Under the pieces are notes generated by a model that saw nothing but the letters and a program-made list of their open reading frames with translations, made no database searches and was not told the origin of the DNA. DNA of 64,000 nucleotides from an uncultured Winogradskyella sp. (GTDB taxonomy: Bacteria; Bacteroidota; Bacteroidia; Flavobacteriales; Flavobacteriaceae): positions 186,001 to 250,000 of the forward strand of contig NZ_CANMXL010000003.1 in assembly GCF_947501905.1 (NCBI RefSeq), given 5' to 3'. Made by a program: the position numbers and the translations under genes. Every line of letters starts with the position of its first letter. Within the stretch, counting starts at the first letter, position 1. This document shows positions 8,218-16,919 of this stretch, piece by piece.

Positions 8218-10059
8218 ATGATTGAACTAGCAGGTATTATAATTTTAGGAATTTTAGCACAATGGGTCGCTTGGCGACTTAAAATTCCAGCAATCTTACC
8301 ATTAATTTTAATAGGCTTATTGGTAGGGCCCATTGCTGCAGAGTTTTTATCTGATGATAAGCAAAAATGGATAGAACCCATGTGGAATGGTGAAAAAGGC
8401 CTTTTTCCAGGCGAAAGCTTATACTACTTTGTGTCCTTAGCTATAAGCATAATTTTATTTGAAGGAGGTTTAACGCTTAAGAGAAATGAAGTAAAAAATG
8501 TGGGACCTGTCATAACTAAGCTGATTACTGTAGGGGCTATTATAACTTTTTTTGGAGCTGGATTGGCTGCGCACTTTTTATTTGGTTTAAGTTGGGAACT
8601 TTCTTTTTTATTTTCAGGACTAATTATAGTTACTGGACCAACAGTAATAACGCCCATCTTAAGAAATATCCCGTTAAAGAAAGACATATCTGCAGTATTG
8701 AAGTGGGAAGGTATTTTAATTGACCCGATTGGAGCATTAGTAGCAGTTTTAGTTTTTGAATTTATAAGCGTTGAGGGCGATAGTGGTTTTACTAAAACCG
8801 CTTTTATGGAGTTTGGAAAAATTGTTTTATTCGGAACCACCTTTGGTTTTACATTTGCACACGGATTAGCTTTTGCGATTAACAAAAAATTAATTCCCCA
8901 TTATTTATTGAATGTTGTTTCGCTTTCGGTTGTGCTTCTTGTTTTTGTTGAATCTGAAATTTTTGCTCACGAATCTGGGCTTTTAGCTGTTGTTGTAATG
9001 GGAATGGTTTTAGGAAACAGTAAACTAGAAAACCTCAAAGAGCTACTCTACTTTAAAGAATCACTTAGTGTATTACTGATTTCAATATTATTTATTCTTT
9101 TGGCGGCTAATATCAATATTGAAGATTTATATCTGTTATACAGTTGGAAAACTGCAGTTTTATTCTTAGTGGTGGTTTTAATAATAAGGCCACTTGCAGT
9201 TTTTGCAAGTACACATAAATCTAGTTTAAATCTGAATGAGCGTCTTTTTGTGAGTTGGGTGGGGCCAAGAGGAATTGTGGCAGCAGGAATTGCCTCTCTA
9301 TTTGGAAGTAAACTTATAAAGCAAGGCGTTGAAGGTGCAGAATATATTACCCCACTAGTATTTATGATTGTCTTAGGTACTGTTTTGCTTAACGCCACAA
9401 CAGCTAGACTTTTTGCTAAAGTGGTTGGTGTGTTTTTGACCAAATCTGACGGAATTTTAATTGTTGGCGCCTCAAAAGTATCTCGTTTATTGGCACATTA
9501 TTTAGACACCAATAATAGAAATGTGGTGTTAATCGACAGCAACCAAACCAATATTGAAAAAGCAAAGGAAATGGGTCTAGACGCTATTTCTACAGATATT
9601 TACTCTAACACATTGTCGGATAATATTGAACTAAATGACGTAGGTTATTTAATGGCTTTAACGGGGAGCCCAGATATTAATAAATATGCCATAACAAAGT
9701 TTAGTAAACAGTTTGGAGAAAATGGCGCATTTCGCCTAGTTTCTAAAGATGAAATGCGAGACGAAAACAACAATCCAAAAGAAGGTTTGTTTTCTCATAC
9801 AGATGACTATGAATCTTTAATGAATGTGAGTAAAAATTACCCAAGTGTTCAAGAAATTGTAGTAGATAATATGAAGCATTATAATAGTATAATTGAATTA
9901 ACAAAGACCGATAAAGATGTTATACCTATATTCTTAAAAGATAATAATGGCGAATTAATTATTATTTCCTCCCATAATAACGAGGTAGAAGATATTGGTG
10001 AAAACTGGAAACTTGTCTATCTAGGAAAACCCATTGATATAGAAAAAATAAACGTATAA
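8218..10059 (+). CDS. CPA1 family cation:proton antiporter with TrkA-N domain
   Basis: The protein has 613 residues. About 12 hydrophobic segments cover residues 1-400, and the conserved transport motif ILIDPIGALVAV carries the proton-binding Asp of CPA antiporters. The loop SWVGPRGIVAAG is characteristic of NhaP-type Na+/H+ exchangers. The cytoplasmic C terminus holds a TrkA-N/RCK-like Rossmann domain starting ILIVGASKVSRLLAHYL (about 414), expected to bind a nucleotide and gate transport. It likely exchanges Na+ or K+ for H+ at the inner membrane, which suits a marine host. It is monocistronic, ending in a terminator shared with accC. Confidence 0.88.
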   Translation: MIELAGIIILGILAQWVAWRLKIPAILPLILIGLLVGPIAAEFLSDDKQKWIEPMWNGEKGLFPGESLYYFVSLAISIILFEGGLTLKRNEVKNVGPVITKLITVGAIITFFGAGLAAHFLFGLSWELSFLFSGLIIVTGPTVITPILRNIPLKKDISAVLKWEGILIDPIGALVAVLVFEFISVEGDSGFTKTAFMEFGKIVLFGTTFGFTFAHGLAFAINKKLIPHYLLNVVSLSVVLLVFVESEIFAHESGLLAVVVMGMVLGNSKLENLKELLYFKESLSVLLISILFILLAANINIEDLYLLYSWKTAVLFLVVVLIIRPLAVFASTHKSSLNLNERLFVSWVGPRGIVAAGIASLFGSKLIKQGVEGAEYITPLVFMIVLGTVLLNATTARLFAKVVGVFLTKSDGILIVGASKVSRLLAHYLDTNNRNVVLIDSNQTNIEKAKEMGLDAISTDIYSNTLSDNIELNDVGYLMALTGSPDINKYAITKFSKQFGENGAFRLVSKDEMRDENNNPKEGLFSHTDDYESLMNVSKNYPSVQEIVVDNMKHYNSIIELTKTDKDVIPIFLKDNNGELIIISSHNNEVEDIGENWKLVYLGKPIDIEKINV

Positions 10060-10063
10060 AAAA

Positions 10064-10089
10064 AGCCCTCATTTTTGAGGGCCTTTTTT
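10064..10089. terminator. Bidirectional terminator between antiporter and accC
   Basis: A GC-rich stem (GCCCTCA / TGAGGGC) has a 4-nt loop with an A tract before it and a T tract after it. It can stop both the plus-strand antiporter transcript and the minus-strand acc transcript. The hairpin overlaps the accC stop region. Confidence 0.88.
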
Positions 10090-11440
10090 AATTATCTTGT
10101 TGTTTTGGCATTTCAAAATCTTCCATAAATTTAGTAGTATAATTACCAGCCAAATAATCTGGGTGATCCATCAATTCTCTATGAAAAGGAATTGTAGTTT
10201 TAATACCTTCGATAACGAACTCATCTAAGGCTCTTTTCATTTTATTAATTGCCTCTTCACGTGTTTGCGCTGTAGTAATCAACTTCGCAATCATAGAATC
10301 GTAATTTGGCGGAATACTATAGCCAGCGTATACATGTGTGTCCAAACGCACCCCATGCCCCCCCGGCGCATGTAAAACAGTAATTTTTCCTGGAGAAGGC
10401 CTGAAGTCGTTATATGGGTCTTCGGCATTAATTCTGCATTCAATAGAGTGTAAATTTGGCGTATAGTGCTTTCCAGAAATTGGAATACCAGCGGCTACTT
10501 TAATTTGTTCTCTAATCAAGTCAAAATCAATAACCTGCTCAGTAATAGGATGCTCTACTTGGATACGTGTGTTCATTTCCATAAAGTAGAAATTACGGTG
10601 CTTATCCACTAGAAACTCAACAGTTCCTGCGCCTTCATATTTAATATATTCAGCAGCTTTTACGGCGGCTTTCCCCATTTTTTTACGCAATGTATCTGTC
10701 ATAAAAGGAGAAGGTACTTCTTCTGTTAATTTCTGATGACGTCTTTGTACAGAACAATCACGTTCAGATAAATGACAAGCTCTGCCCGTAGAGTCTCCAA
10801 CAACTTGAATTTCTATATGGCGCGGCTCTTCTATAAGCTTTTCCATATACATATCATCGTTTCCAAAAGCAGCCTTTGATTCCTGCCTTGCAGAATCCCA
10901 AGCGTCTTTTAAATCTTCTTGCTTCCAAACAGCACGCATACCTTTTCCACCACCACCAGCAGATGCTTTAAGCATTACAGGGTAACCTGTTTCTTTGGCA
11001 AGCTTTTCGCACTCTTTATAATCTTCAATAACACCTTCGCTTCCAGGCACACATGGCACGCCGGCAGCTTTCATAGTAGCCTTGGCGTTTGCCTTGTCTC
11101 CCATACGGTCAATCATTTCTGGAGACGCACCAATAAATTTGATATCGTGCTCTTCACAAATTTTAGAAAATTTAGCATTTTCTGACAGAAAACCATAGCC
11201 AGGATGAATAGCGTCAGCGTTAGTGATTTCTGCAGCAGCAATTACATTTGCCATTTTCAAATAAGACTCATTACTTGGTGCGGGACCAATACAAACGGCT
11301 TCATCGGCAAATTTCACTGGCAAACTATCTGCATCTGCTGTAGAGTAAACAGCTACAGTTTTAATACCCATTTCTTTACAGGTTCTAATAACACGAAGTG
11401 CTATTTCTCCTCTATTGGCAACTAATATTTTTTTAAACAT
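10088..11440 (-). CDS. accC: Acetyl-CoA carboxylase, biotin carboxylase subunit
   Basis: At 450 residues this is standard length. It carboxylates biotin on AccB using ATP and bicarbonate, the first half of malonyl-CoA synthesis. The biotin-carboxylase N domain starts [17 protein letters not shown]. The ATP-grasp glycine-rich loop GGGGKGM is at 162-168, [15 protein letters not shown] and [14 protein letters not shown] line the active site, and the C domain contains RINAEDP. It lies last in fabH-accB-accC, 82 nt after accB. It could in principle belong to another biotin enzyme, but the neighbours fix it to acetyl-CoA carboxylase. Confidence 0.96.
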   Translation of the reverse strand: MFKKILVANRGEIALRVIRTCKEMGIKTVAVYSTADADSLPVKFADEAVCIGPAPSNESYLKMANVIAAAEITNADAIHPGYGFLSENAKFSKICEEHDIKFIGASPEMIDRMGDKANAKATMKAAGVPCVPGSEGVIEDYKECEKLAKETGYPVMLKASAGGGGKGMRAVWKQEDLKDAWDSARQESKAAFGNDDMYMEKLIEEPRHIEIQVVGDSTGRACHLSERDCSVQRRHQKLTEEVPSPFMTDTLRKKMGKAAVKAAEYIKYEGAGTVEFLVDKHRNFYFMEMNTRIQVEHPITEQVIDFDLIREQIKVAAGIPISGKHYTPNLHSIECRINAEDPYNDFRPSPGKITVLHAPGGHGVRLDTHVYAGYSIPPNYDSMIAKLITTAQTREEAINKMKRALDEFVIEGIKTTIPFHRELMDHPDYLAGNYTTKFMEDFEMPKQQDN

Positions 11441-11522
11441 AACTTTTAATTTAAAAATTCAACTTCCAAGCACCAAATTCCAAGAATTGGGTTTGGGATT
11501 TGTGGATTGGAATTTTCAATTG

Positions 11523-11999
11523 TTATGATGGGTCAACCAAGAATAGTGGTTGATCAAATTCTACAGGAGATGAATCATCTACTAACACTTTTACAATTTT
11601 ACCTGAGATTTCAGATTCAATCTCATTAAAAAGCTTCATAGCCTCGATGACACACAACACATCACCTTCTTTAATGTCTGTACCAACCTCAACAAAAACA
11701 GGTTTGTCTGGGGACGGCTTACGGTAAAAGGTACCAATTATTGGTGATTTTATAGTAACATATTTAGAATCGTCTGCTACTGCAGGAGCAGGAGTTTCAG
11801 CTGCTGGGGTAGGAGCTGCAATCGGAGCTGCTTGCGGCATCATAGGAGTTGTAGCAACAGGCATTTGTTGAACGATAGTTGTCTCATTTTCTGAGCCAGT
11901 TTTAATGGTAATTTTAACATCGTCCATTTCTAACTTAACCTCACTTGCGCCAGATTTAGCAACAAATTTAATTAAGTTTTGAATTTCCTTTAAATCCAT
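11523..11999 (-). CDS. accB: Acetyl-CoA carboxylase biotin carboxyl carrier protein
   Basis: This 158-residue carrier shuttles carboxybiotin between AccC and the carboxyltransferase. Residues 1-40 form the N-terminal dimer/interaction segment. A Pro/Ala-rich flexible linker spans about 46-75, and the biotinyl domain covers 80-157. The biotinylation motif is VIEAMKLFNEI with the acceptor Lys122. It lies 30 nt after fabH and 82 nt before accC, the typical flavobacterial order. Confidence 0.96.
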   Translation of the reverse strand: MDLKEIQNLIKFVAKSGASEVKLEMDDVKITIKTGSENETTIVQQMPVATTPMMPQAAPIAAPTPAAETPAPAVADDSKYVTIKSPIIGTFYRKPSPDKPVFVEVGTDIKEGDVLCVIEAMKLFNEIESEISGKIVKVLVDDSSPVEFDQPLFLVDPS

Positions 12000-12029
12000 A
12001 GTTATTCAGTTGTTATAATTAGTTAGTTT

Positions 12030-13025
12030 TTATGAGTTATAGGCCCATTTAAAATAAATAGACCCCCAAGTAAATCCACCGCCAAAGGCAGCGAATATTA
12101 TTGTATCGCCCTTTTTAAGCTGCGATTCGTAATCGTTTAATAAAAGCGGTAGGGTTGCAGAAGTCGTGTTTCCATACTTCTGTATATTCATCATCACCTT
12201 ATCTTCCTCAAGGTTAATTCTGTTAGCTGTAGCGTCTATAATACGTTTATTAGCTTGATGGGCAGCCAACCAATTAACATCAGCATTGGTAAGGTTGTTT
12301 CTTTTTAAGATTCGCTCTGCTACATCTGCCATATTAAAAACGGCATTCTTAAAAACTGTTTTACCATCTTGAAAAACGTAATGTGAGCCGTCATTAAAAG
12401 TATCTGCAGTAATTGGATAAGAAGACCCACCATATTGAGCTCTCAAAAACTCTCTTCCTTCGCCATTACTTCTTAGTAATTCATCCTGAAGCCCTAAACC
12501 TTCTTCGTTAGGCTCAAAAAGAACAGCGCCACCACCGTCTCCAAAAATGATACATGTAGCGCGATCTTCATAATTAATAAAAGATGAATTTTTATCGGCT
12601 CCAATAAGCAATACTTTTTTATATCTCCCAGATTCTATATAGGCAGCCGCAGTTGACATACCAAATAAGAAACTTGAGCAAGCTGCCTCTAAGTCATAAG
12701 AAAAAGCGTTTACAGCACCAATCTGTGTGGCTGTATATGCAGCGGTAGAAGCTGCTTTCATATCTGGTGTTGCTGTAGAAACGATAACTAAATCAATCTC
12801 TTTTGGGTCGACACCGCTTTTTTCTATAAGGTTTTCTGCTGCTTTTATTGCTAAAAAAGAAGTGCCTTTGCCTTCTTCTTTAAGAATACGTCTTTCTTTA
12901 ATTCCTGTGCGTGTAGTAATCCATTCGTCATTAGTATCAACCATTGTTTCTAAAATCTGGTTAGATAAAACGAAATCAGGCAAATAGCCTCCTACAGCTG
13001 TTATAGCCGCTGTAATTTTACTCAT
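12030..13025 (-). CDS. fabH: Beta-ketoacyl-ACP synthase III
   Basis: This 331-residue enzyme condenses acetyl-CoA with malonyl-ACP to start fatty acid synthesis. The thiolase-fold triad is visible: Cys116 in EAACSSFLFG, His in LAAHQANKRI (about 256) and Asn in YGNTTSATLP (about 286). The N terminus YLPDFVLSNQIL and the TNDEWITTRTGIKERRI motif are diagnostic of FabH. It heads the accB-accC transcript and is separated from rpmF by a strong terminator. Its 5' leader therefore probably carries its own promoter. Confidence 0.95.
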   Translation of the reverse strand: MSKITAAITAVGGYLPDFVLSNQILETMVDTNDEWITTRTGIKERRILKEEGKGTSFLAIKAAENLIEKSGVDPKEIDLVIVSTATPDMKAASTAAYTATQIGAVNAFSYDLEAACSSFLFGMSTAAAYIESGRYKKVLLIGADKNSSFINYEDRATCIIFGDGGGAVLFEPNEEGLGLQDELLRSNGEGREFLRAQYGGSSYPITADTFNDGSHYVFQDGKTVFKNAVFNMADVAERILKRNNLTNADVNWLAAHQANKRIIDATANRINLEEDKVMMNIQKYGNTTSATLPLLLNDYESQLKKGDTIIFAAFGGGFTWGSIYFKWAYNS

Positions 13026-13069
13026 TATTAGCGTTTAGATTAATTAAAACTATCGAAAAATCAGCTAAA

Positions 13070-13131
13070 AATCGTTCATTTTCGCCATTTTAAGCAAATA
13101 ATTATGCAAATTAAGTGGTTTTTGAACGATT
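13070..13131. promoter_or_regulatory. Inverted repeat in fabH leader region
   Basis: A perfect 9-bp inverted repeat (AATCGTTCA at 13070-13078, TGAACGATT at 13123-13131) flanks about 44 nt. Inside lie two direct GCAAAT copies six nt apart (around 13094-13110). It is positioned 45-106 nt before the fabH start, where an operator or leader structure would sit. No factor can be named. Confidence 0.4.
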
Positions 13132-13149
13132 AGAAGCAATAAAACAAAA

Positions 13150-13173
13150 AAAACGCCCAAAAGTGGGCGTTTT
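13150..13173 (-). terminator. Rho-independent terminator after rpmF
   Basis: A 10-bp stem (AAAACGCCCA / TGGGCGTTTT) with an AAAG loop is followed on the minus strand by a T tract. It lies 20 nt past the rpmF stop and separates the DUF177-rpmF unit from fabH. Confidence 0.9.
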
Positions 13174-13193
13174 ATTATATGCGTGCATAATAT

Positions 13194-13397
13194 CTATGCT
13201 AAGTTTTCTTCTTCAGCAGAATTGTCTATAAGAACTTGACCTCTGTAATAAAGCTTACCATCATGCCAGTGCGCTCTATGGTAAAGGTGAGGCTCACCAG
13301 TTGTAGGGCAAGTTGCAATTTGAGGAACAGTAGCTTTATAGTGCGTTCTTCTTTTGTCTCTTCTTGTTCTAGATATTTTGCGTTTTGGATGTGCCAT
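13194..13397 (-). CDS. rpmF: 50S ribosomal protein L32
   Basis: This 67-residue basic protein begins [18 protein letters not shown], the L32 signature. It carries a zinc-ribbon-like remnant: only one Cys ([14 protein letters not shown]) and His residues are present, which suggests a non-canonical or zinc-free form as in many Bacteroidota. It follows the DUF177 gene by 8 nt, the classic YceD-L32 pair. Confidence 0.96.
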   Translation of the reverse strand: MAHPKRKISRTRRDKRRTHYKATVPQIATCPTTGEPHLYHRAHWHDGKLYYRGQVLIDNSAEEENLA

Positions 13398-13405
13398 TTT
13401 AAATG

Positions 13406-13960
13406 TTATTTATCCGTTAATAGTTTTTTTAATGTATCCCAACGAGGATCTGTTTCCTCGGTATTATTTTCTTCTGCCTTGCCTTCTTCAGGACTTAATT
13501 CTTCTAATTTATTTAATATATCAGATTGTAATGTGCCATCCTCTATGCCAGGATGAACTTTTTTTGCCGGCACAGCTAAAACAATAAGTTCATAGATGTA
13601 CTGAGCAACATTAATTTGATATTCACCATGAGGGATAATTAATATCTCTTCATTGTCATTATTGTATTCTTCACCAAATTTAATCACTAGCTTAAATGTA
13701 TCTTTAATGCTTTGATTAAAAGGTTCATTAGAAACATCACAGTTAACATTAACGGTGCCTTTGACACTGAAGTTTAACTCTAAAAGGGTTGTTTTCTTTT
13801 CAAAAAGAAGATCCACTTTAAGGTCAGCCTCATTAAATTCATCAAAATCAAATTCTAAAAAGAACGCATTATCAATTTGATAATCAAAATGGTGCTCTCC
13901 TACTTTTAGCCCTACAAATTGTATTGTATACGCTTTCATTGGTTTCATTATCACATTCAT
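13406..13960 (-). CDS. DUF177 (YceD-family) protein
   Basis: I start this at 13960 (184 residues, [15 protein letters not shown]) because a TATATTTG -7 box lies only about 10 nt upstream. The longer frame to 14014 would begin upstream of that promoter. YceD/DUF177 proteins are linked to 23S rRNA accumulation and in plants to plastid 23S processing. The conserved part here is the central [14 protein letters not shown] segment, with the zinc-binding cysteines reduced to one. The C terminus PAKKVHPG then LNKLEEL and [11 protein letters not shown] matches the family. It is co-transcribed with rpmF, as is nearly universal. Confidence 0.88.
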   Translation of the reverse strand: MNVIMKPMKAYTIQFVGLKVGEHHFDYQIDNAFFLEFDFDEFNEADLKVDLLFEKKTTLLELNFSVKGTVNVNCDVSNEPFNQSIKDTFKLVIKFGEEYNNDNEEILIIPHGEYQINVAQYIYELIVLAVPAKKVHPGIEDGTLQSDILNKLEELSPEEGKAEENNTEETDPRWDTLKKLLTDK

Positions 13961-13970
13961 TTTGAGCGTG

Positions 13971-13978
13971 CAAATATA
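13971..13978 (-). promoter_or_regulatory. -7 promoter box (TAnnTTTG) for DUF177-rpmF
   Basis: TATATTTG on the minus strand matches the Bacteroidota -7 consensus and lies 10 nt from the chosen ATG. It decides the start of the DUF177 gene and implies a very short 5' leader. Confidence 0.6.
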
Positions 13979-14027
13979 ATACTTTTTTCTATATAGAGGC
14001 CTAGATATCAACAAAAAATGTTAATAT

Positions 14028-15068
14028 CTAACGAGACATTTTTTTTAGAGGATTTTTAGAGTAAAAATTATAATCTCGTCGCTTCCTAAATATTTCAATA
14101 GCAGTGAACATAGCGCGTTTAAAAGAGCTTTCATCAGCCTCACCTTTTCCAGCAATTTCATAAGCAGTACCGTGATCTGGAGAGGTTCGCACCTTATTTA
14201 AGCCAGCAGTAAAATTAACACCGTTACCAAAGGTTATGGTCTTAAATGGAATAAGCCCTTGGTCGTGATATGAAGCAACAACGGCATCGAATTTTTGATA
14301 GCTGTTAGAGCCAAAAAAACTATCCGCAGAATACGGCCCATAAACTAAGCCACCTTCTTTTCTTAATTTTTCTAAAGCAGGTCTTAATACCGTGTCATCT
14401 TCGTTGCCGATAACACCATTATCACCAGCATGAGGATTAACAGCAAGAACTGCAATTTTAGGCTTACTAATTGCGAAATCCTGTTTAAGTGACGTAGAAA
14501 CAGTTTTTATTTTTTGGTGTATTAACTCTTCAGTAATGTGGCTAGGCACATCTTTGACAGGGACATGGTCAGTTAATAGACCTACTCTTAGATTTTCTGA
14601 AATCATAAACATAAGACTATCACCTTCTAGTTGCTGATTGAGATAATCGGTATGTCCAGGGAATTTAAAAGTATCTGATTGTATATTATGTTTATTTATT
14701 GGTGCGGTAACCAAAACATCTATATGCCCTTCTTTTAATGCTGCTACTGAAGCCTCAAGTGATTGGATAGCATATTCACCTATTTTTTTGTCTTCTTGAC
14801 CAAACTGAATATTTACACCTTCTTTCCAAACATTTAAGACATTGACCTTTCCATGGGCGATTTGATGTAACGAGTTTATTTCATAAAAACTTATTTTACT
14901 TGAAAAATGTTTTTTAAAGAAATTCATCACTTTTGATGAGGCAAATATTACTGGAGTACACAAGTCTAATGAGCGCGAATCTTCAAATGTTTTTAATATA
15001 ATTTCTGACCCGATGCCGTTGAGGTCACCTATAGAGATGCCTACTTTTATAATGTCTTCTTTTTTCAC
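14028..15068 (-). CDS. pdxA: 4-hydroxythreonine-4-phosphate dehydrogenase
   Basis: This 346-residue enzyme oxidises 4-phosphohydroxy-L-threonine in the DXP-dependent pyridoxal phosphate pathway. Family motifs are the N-terminal GISIGDLNGIGSEI, the metal-binding FPGHTDYL, LAVNPHAGDNGVIGNED, ASYHDQGLIPFK and the C-terminal RTSPDHGTAYEIAGKG. The protein is cytoplasmic with no truncation. It is on the same strand as the DUF177 gene but separated by that gene's own promoter. Confidence 0.95.
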   Translation of the reverse strand: MKKEDIIKVGISIGDLNGIGSEIILKTFEDSRSLDLCTPVIFASSKVMNFFKKHFSSKISFYEINSLHQIAHGKVNVLNVWKEGVNIQFGQEDKKIGEYAIQSLEASVAALKEGHIDVLVTAPINKHNIQSDTFKFPGHTDYLNQQLEGDSLMFMISENLRVGLLTDHVPVKDVPSHITEELIHQKIKTVSTSLKQDFAISKPKIAVLAVNPHAGDNGVIGNEDDTVLRPALEKLRKEGGLVYGPYSADSFFGSNSYQKFDAVVASYHDQGLIPFKTITFGNGVNFTAGLNKVRTSPDHGTAYEIAGKGEADESSFKRAMFTAIEIFRKRRDYNFYSKNPLKKMSR

Positions 15069-15159
15069 AAAAGGAATTTTAATATTATTACGGATATAAG
15101 CTTAGTGCTTTTTTGTCCTTAACTTTACATCGCAAATTTAACCATTATAAAATAGAATT

Positions 15160-15750
15160 ATGTTTACTGGTATTATTGAGGAATTAGGTATTGTAAAAGC
15201 ACTTCAAAAAGATAAAGACAACTTACATATTACAATTAAAAGTAGTATTACGGGTGAACTAAAGATAGATCAAAGCGTTGCTCATAATGGTGTTTGCCTA
15301 ACTGTCGTCTCAACTCATAATGATGAATATATTGTTACTGCAATAAAAGAAACCCTAGATAAAACGACTATTGGCGAACTTAAGGCAGGAGACATTGTAA
15401 ATTTAGAGCGCGCCATGAAATTAGGAGACCGATTAGATGGTCATATTGTACAAGGGCATGTAGACCAAACAGCGACATGTGTAAATATTATTGAAGAAAA
15501 TGGTAGCTGGTCTTATACGTTTAAATACGATACAACATTAAACAATATAACCATTGAAAAAGGATCTATTACTGTTAATGGGGTCAGTCTTACCGTGGTT
15601 AATTCAATGGTAAATAAGTTTTCTGTAGCTATAATACCATATACACATGAGCATACTACTTTTAAAGATTTGAAAGCAGGTGATAATGTAAACTTAGAAT
15701 TTGATGTTGTCGGAAAGTATGTAAAACGCTTAAACGATTTAAGACAATAA
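15160..15750 (+). CDS. ribE: Riboflavin synthase, alpha subunit
   Basis: This 196-residue protein dismutates two 6,7-dimethyl-8-ribityllumazines to riboflavin. It starts MFTGIIEELG, the invariant N terminus. Two lumazine-binding repeats are visible, each ending with a G(V)CLTV/GVSLTVV type motif (about residues 44-51 and 139-146). No FMN riboswitch fits in the short 91-nt divergent region shared with pdxA. It overlaps the end of a small convergent gene by 12 nt. Confidence 0.95.
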   Translation: MFTGIIEELGIVKALQKDKDNLHITIKSSITGELKIDQSVAHNGVCLTVVSTHNDEYIVTAIKETLDKTTIGELKAGDIVNLERAMKLGDRLDGHIVQGHVDQTATCVNIIEENGSWSYTFKYDTTLNNITIEKGSITVNGVSLTVVNSMVNKFSVAIIPYTHEHTTFKDLKAGDNVNLEFDVVGKYVKRLNDLRQ

Positions 15751-15972
15751 GCTGTTCTGTCTTTTTTTAATGGTATATATGCCAAAAGCCAAAGCTGCAA
15801 AAAATAAGAAGAACATATAATTGTCTATAGGGAAACCAGGAGGTGGGGGTGGACCACCACCACAAGGCATAGGGTCAAAACAACATGGAGCACACGGTGT
15901 ACCACTTGGGCAACCACTACAAGGTCCTTGAATTAAAAGAACTAAACCGTAAATTATTGAGGCAATCTTCAT
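15739..15972 (-). CDS. Small exported Cys/Pro/Gly-rich protein with C-terminal membrane helix
   Basis: This 77-residue protein has an N-terminal hydrophobic signal-like segment (2-16), then a Cys/Pro/Gly-rich middle with six Cys (SGCPSGTPCAPCC region) and GGGPPPPPG. A C-terminal hydrophobic helix (about 51-66) is followed by the basic tail IKKRQNSLLS. The tripartite layout of Pro-rich segment, PID motif, hydrophobic helix and basic end resembles a class of small flavobacterial proteins with a sorting-tag-like C terminus. Function is unknown. It ends inside the 3' end of ribE, so the real extent deserves caution. Confidence 0.6.
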   Translation of the reverse strand: MKIASIIYGLVLLIQGPCSGCPSGTPCAPCCFDPMPCGGGPPPPPGFPIDNYMFFLFFAALAFGIYTIKKRQNSLLS

Positions 15973-16253
15973 ACTTTATTATAAAAGACTAACGCAAATG
16001 TATAAAAAAAAGTATGCTGACAAAATTTTAAACCTTAAAAAACACCTTTTAAACGTAAAAAAATCCGATAAAAAACATATTTTTTGTGCAAAATTTTATT
16101 CTTGTATTCTTTTTCTCACAATTGAATTTTGATTAATAGCTTTAGCTAAAATATTATAATTGTAAGATAAAATGTTTAAGAAAATAAAAAGCTATTAACA
16201 TTAATGATTATCAAATTGTTAATAGTTGACTTATAAGTATTTTTATAAAATAA
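15973..16253. other. AT-rich intergenic region
   Basis: This roughly 280-nt, very AT-rich stretch lies between the start of the small Cys/Pro-rich gene and the tRNA terminator. I see no coding frame, RNA gene or clear repeat in it. It should contain the promoter of the small gene. Confidence 0.6.
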
Positions 16254-16284
16254 AAAAGACTTTAGTTTAATACTAAAGTCTTTT
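16254..16284 (-). terminator. Terminator downstream of tRNA(CAU)
   Basis: A perfect 13-bp stem (AAAAGACTTTAGT / ACTAAAGTCTTTT) with a 5-nt loop runs into a T tract on the minus strand, 9 nt after the tRNA 3' end. Confidence 0.88.
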
Positions 16285-16292
16285 AAAATTTG

Positions 16293-16366
16293 TGGTCCCA
16301 CATGGACTCGAACCATGGACCACCTGATTATGAGTCAGGTGCTCTAACCAACTGAGCTATAGGACC
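16293..16366 (-). tRNA. tRNA with CAU anticodon (Met elongator or Ile2)
   Basis: A 74-nt cloverleaf on the minus strand. The acceptor stem GGTCCTA pairs with TGGGACC. The D arm is GCTC/GAGC, the anticodon stem CCTGA/TCAGG with loop CTCATAA (anticodon CAT), and the T arm is closed by CATGG/CCATG. All stems pair apart from wobble positions and the discriminator is A. CCA is not encoded. Sequence alone does not settle elongator Met against TilS-modified Ile2. The T-rich leader and downstream hairpin support a single-gene transcript. Confidence 0.93.
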
Positions 16367-16452
16367 TGATGGCTTTGCCAACACTCTTCATAAGTAAAGA
16401 GTGTGCAATATTACTATATATTTTAATACTCTACAAGAAAATTAAACCCAAT

Positions 16453-16857
16453 TTAATTGTCAATATCTTGACATAACTCAATAAGTACGCCGTTTGTAGA
16501 TTTTGGATGTAAAAAAGCAATCAACTTATTATCAGCGCCCTTTTTAGGTTTTTCGTGTATCATTTTAAAACCTTCTTTCTGCAACCTTTCTATTTCTTCT
16601 TCAATATTATCTACCGCAAAAGCTATATGATGAACGCCCTCTCCCTTTTTTTCAATAAACTTTGCAATTGGGCTATCTTCTGATGTAGCCTGTAATAATT
16701 CAATTTTATTTGGTCCGCACTTAAAAAACGAGGTCATTACACCTTCACTTTCAACAGCTTCAATTTTATAGTGTTCTTTTCCAAAAAGAGCGGCAAATAG
16801 ACTGTTAGAATCTTCTAAATTTTTGACAGCGATACCAATATGTTCTATTTTATTCAT
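16453..16857 (-). CDS. mce: Methylmalonyl-CoA epimerase
   Basis: At 134 residues with the vicinal-oxygen-chelate fold, it interconverts (R)- and (S)-methylmalonyl-CoA in propionate metabolism. Metal ligands and family motifs are seen at IEHIGIAVKNLE (His5), KIELLQ (Glu), GVHHIAFAVDNIEEEI (His) and the C-terminal GVLIELCQ (Glu). The length and the C-terminal PKSTNGVLIELCQ end are diagnostic. It is divergent from rbfA with a 62-nt shared promoter region. Confidence 0.93.
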   Translation of the reverse strand: MNKIEHIGIAVKNLEDSNSLFAALFGKEHYKIEAVESEGVMTSFFKCGPNKIELLQATSEDSPIAKFIEKKGEGVHHIAFAVDNIEEEIERLQKEGFKMIHEKPKKGADNKLIAFLHPKSTNGVLIELCQDIDN

Positions 16858-16907
16858 TATGGCTTTAATTTTGTAGTGTAAAAATACTATAATACTTAAA
16901 TAACATA

Positions 16908-16915
16908 TACTTTTG
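16908..16915 (+). promoter_or_regulatory. -7 promoter box (TAnnTTTG) for rbfA
   Basis: TACTTTTG matches the -7 consensus and lies 4 nt before the rbfA ATG. Transcription would start at or just beside the start codon, which points to a leaderless or near-leaderless mRNA. Confidence 0.6.
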
Positions 16916-16919
16916 CAAA

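Noticed and set aside
8424-8885. 153-residue minus-strand frame within the antiporter gene
   Set aside because: It is a shadow frame of a clearly real antiporter with no family motif, as are the similar frames at 9048-9443 and 37501-37902.
15069-15159. FMN riboswitch before the riboflavin synthase gene
   Set aside because: The divergent gap is only 91 nt and shows no RFN-element conserved helices; space is insufficient.
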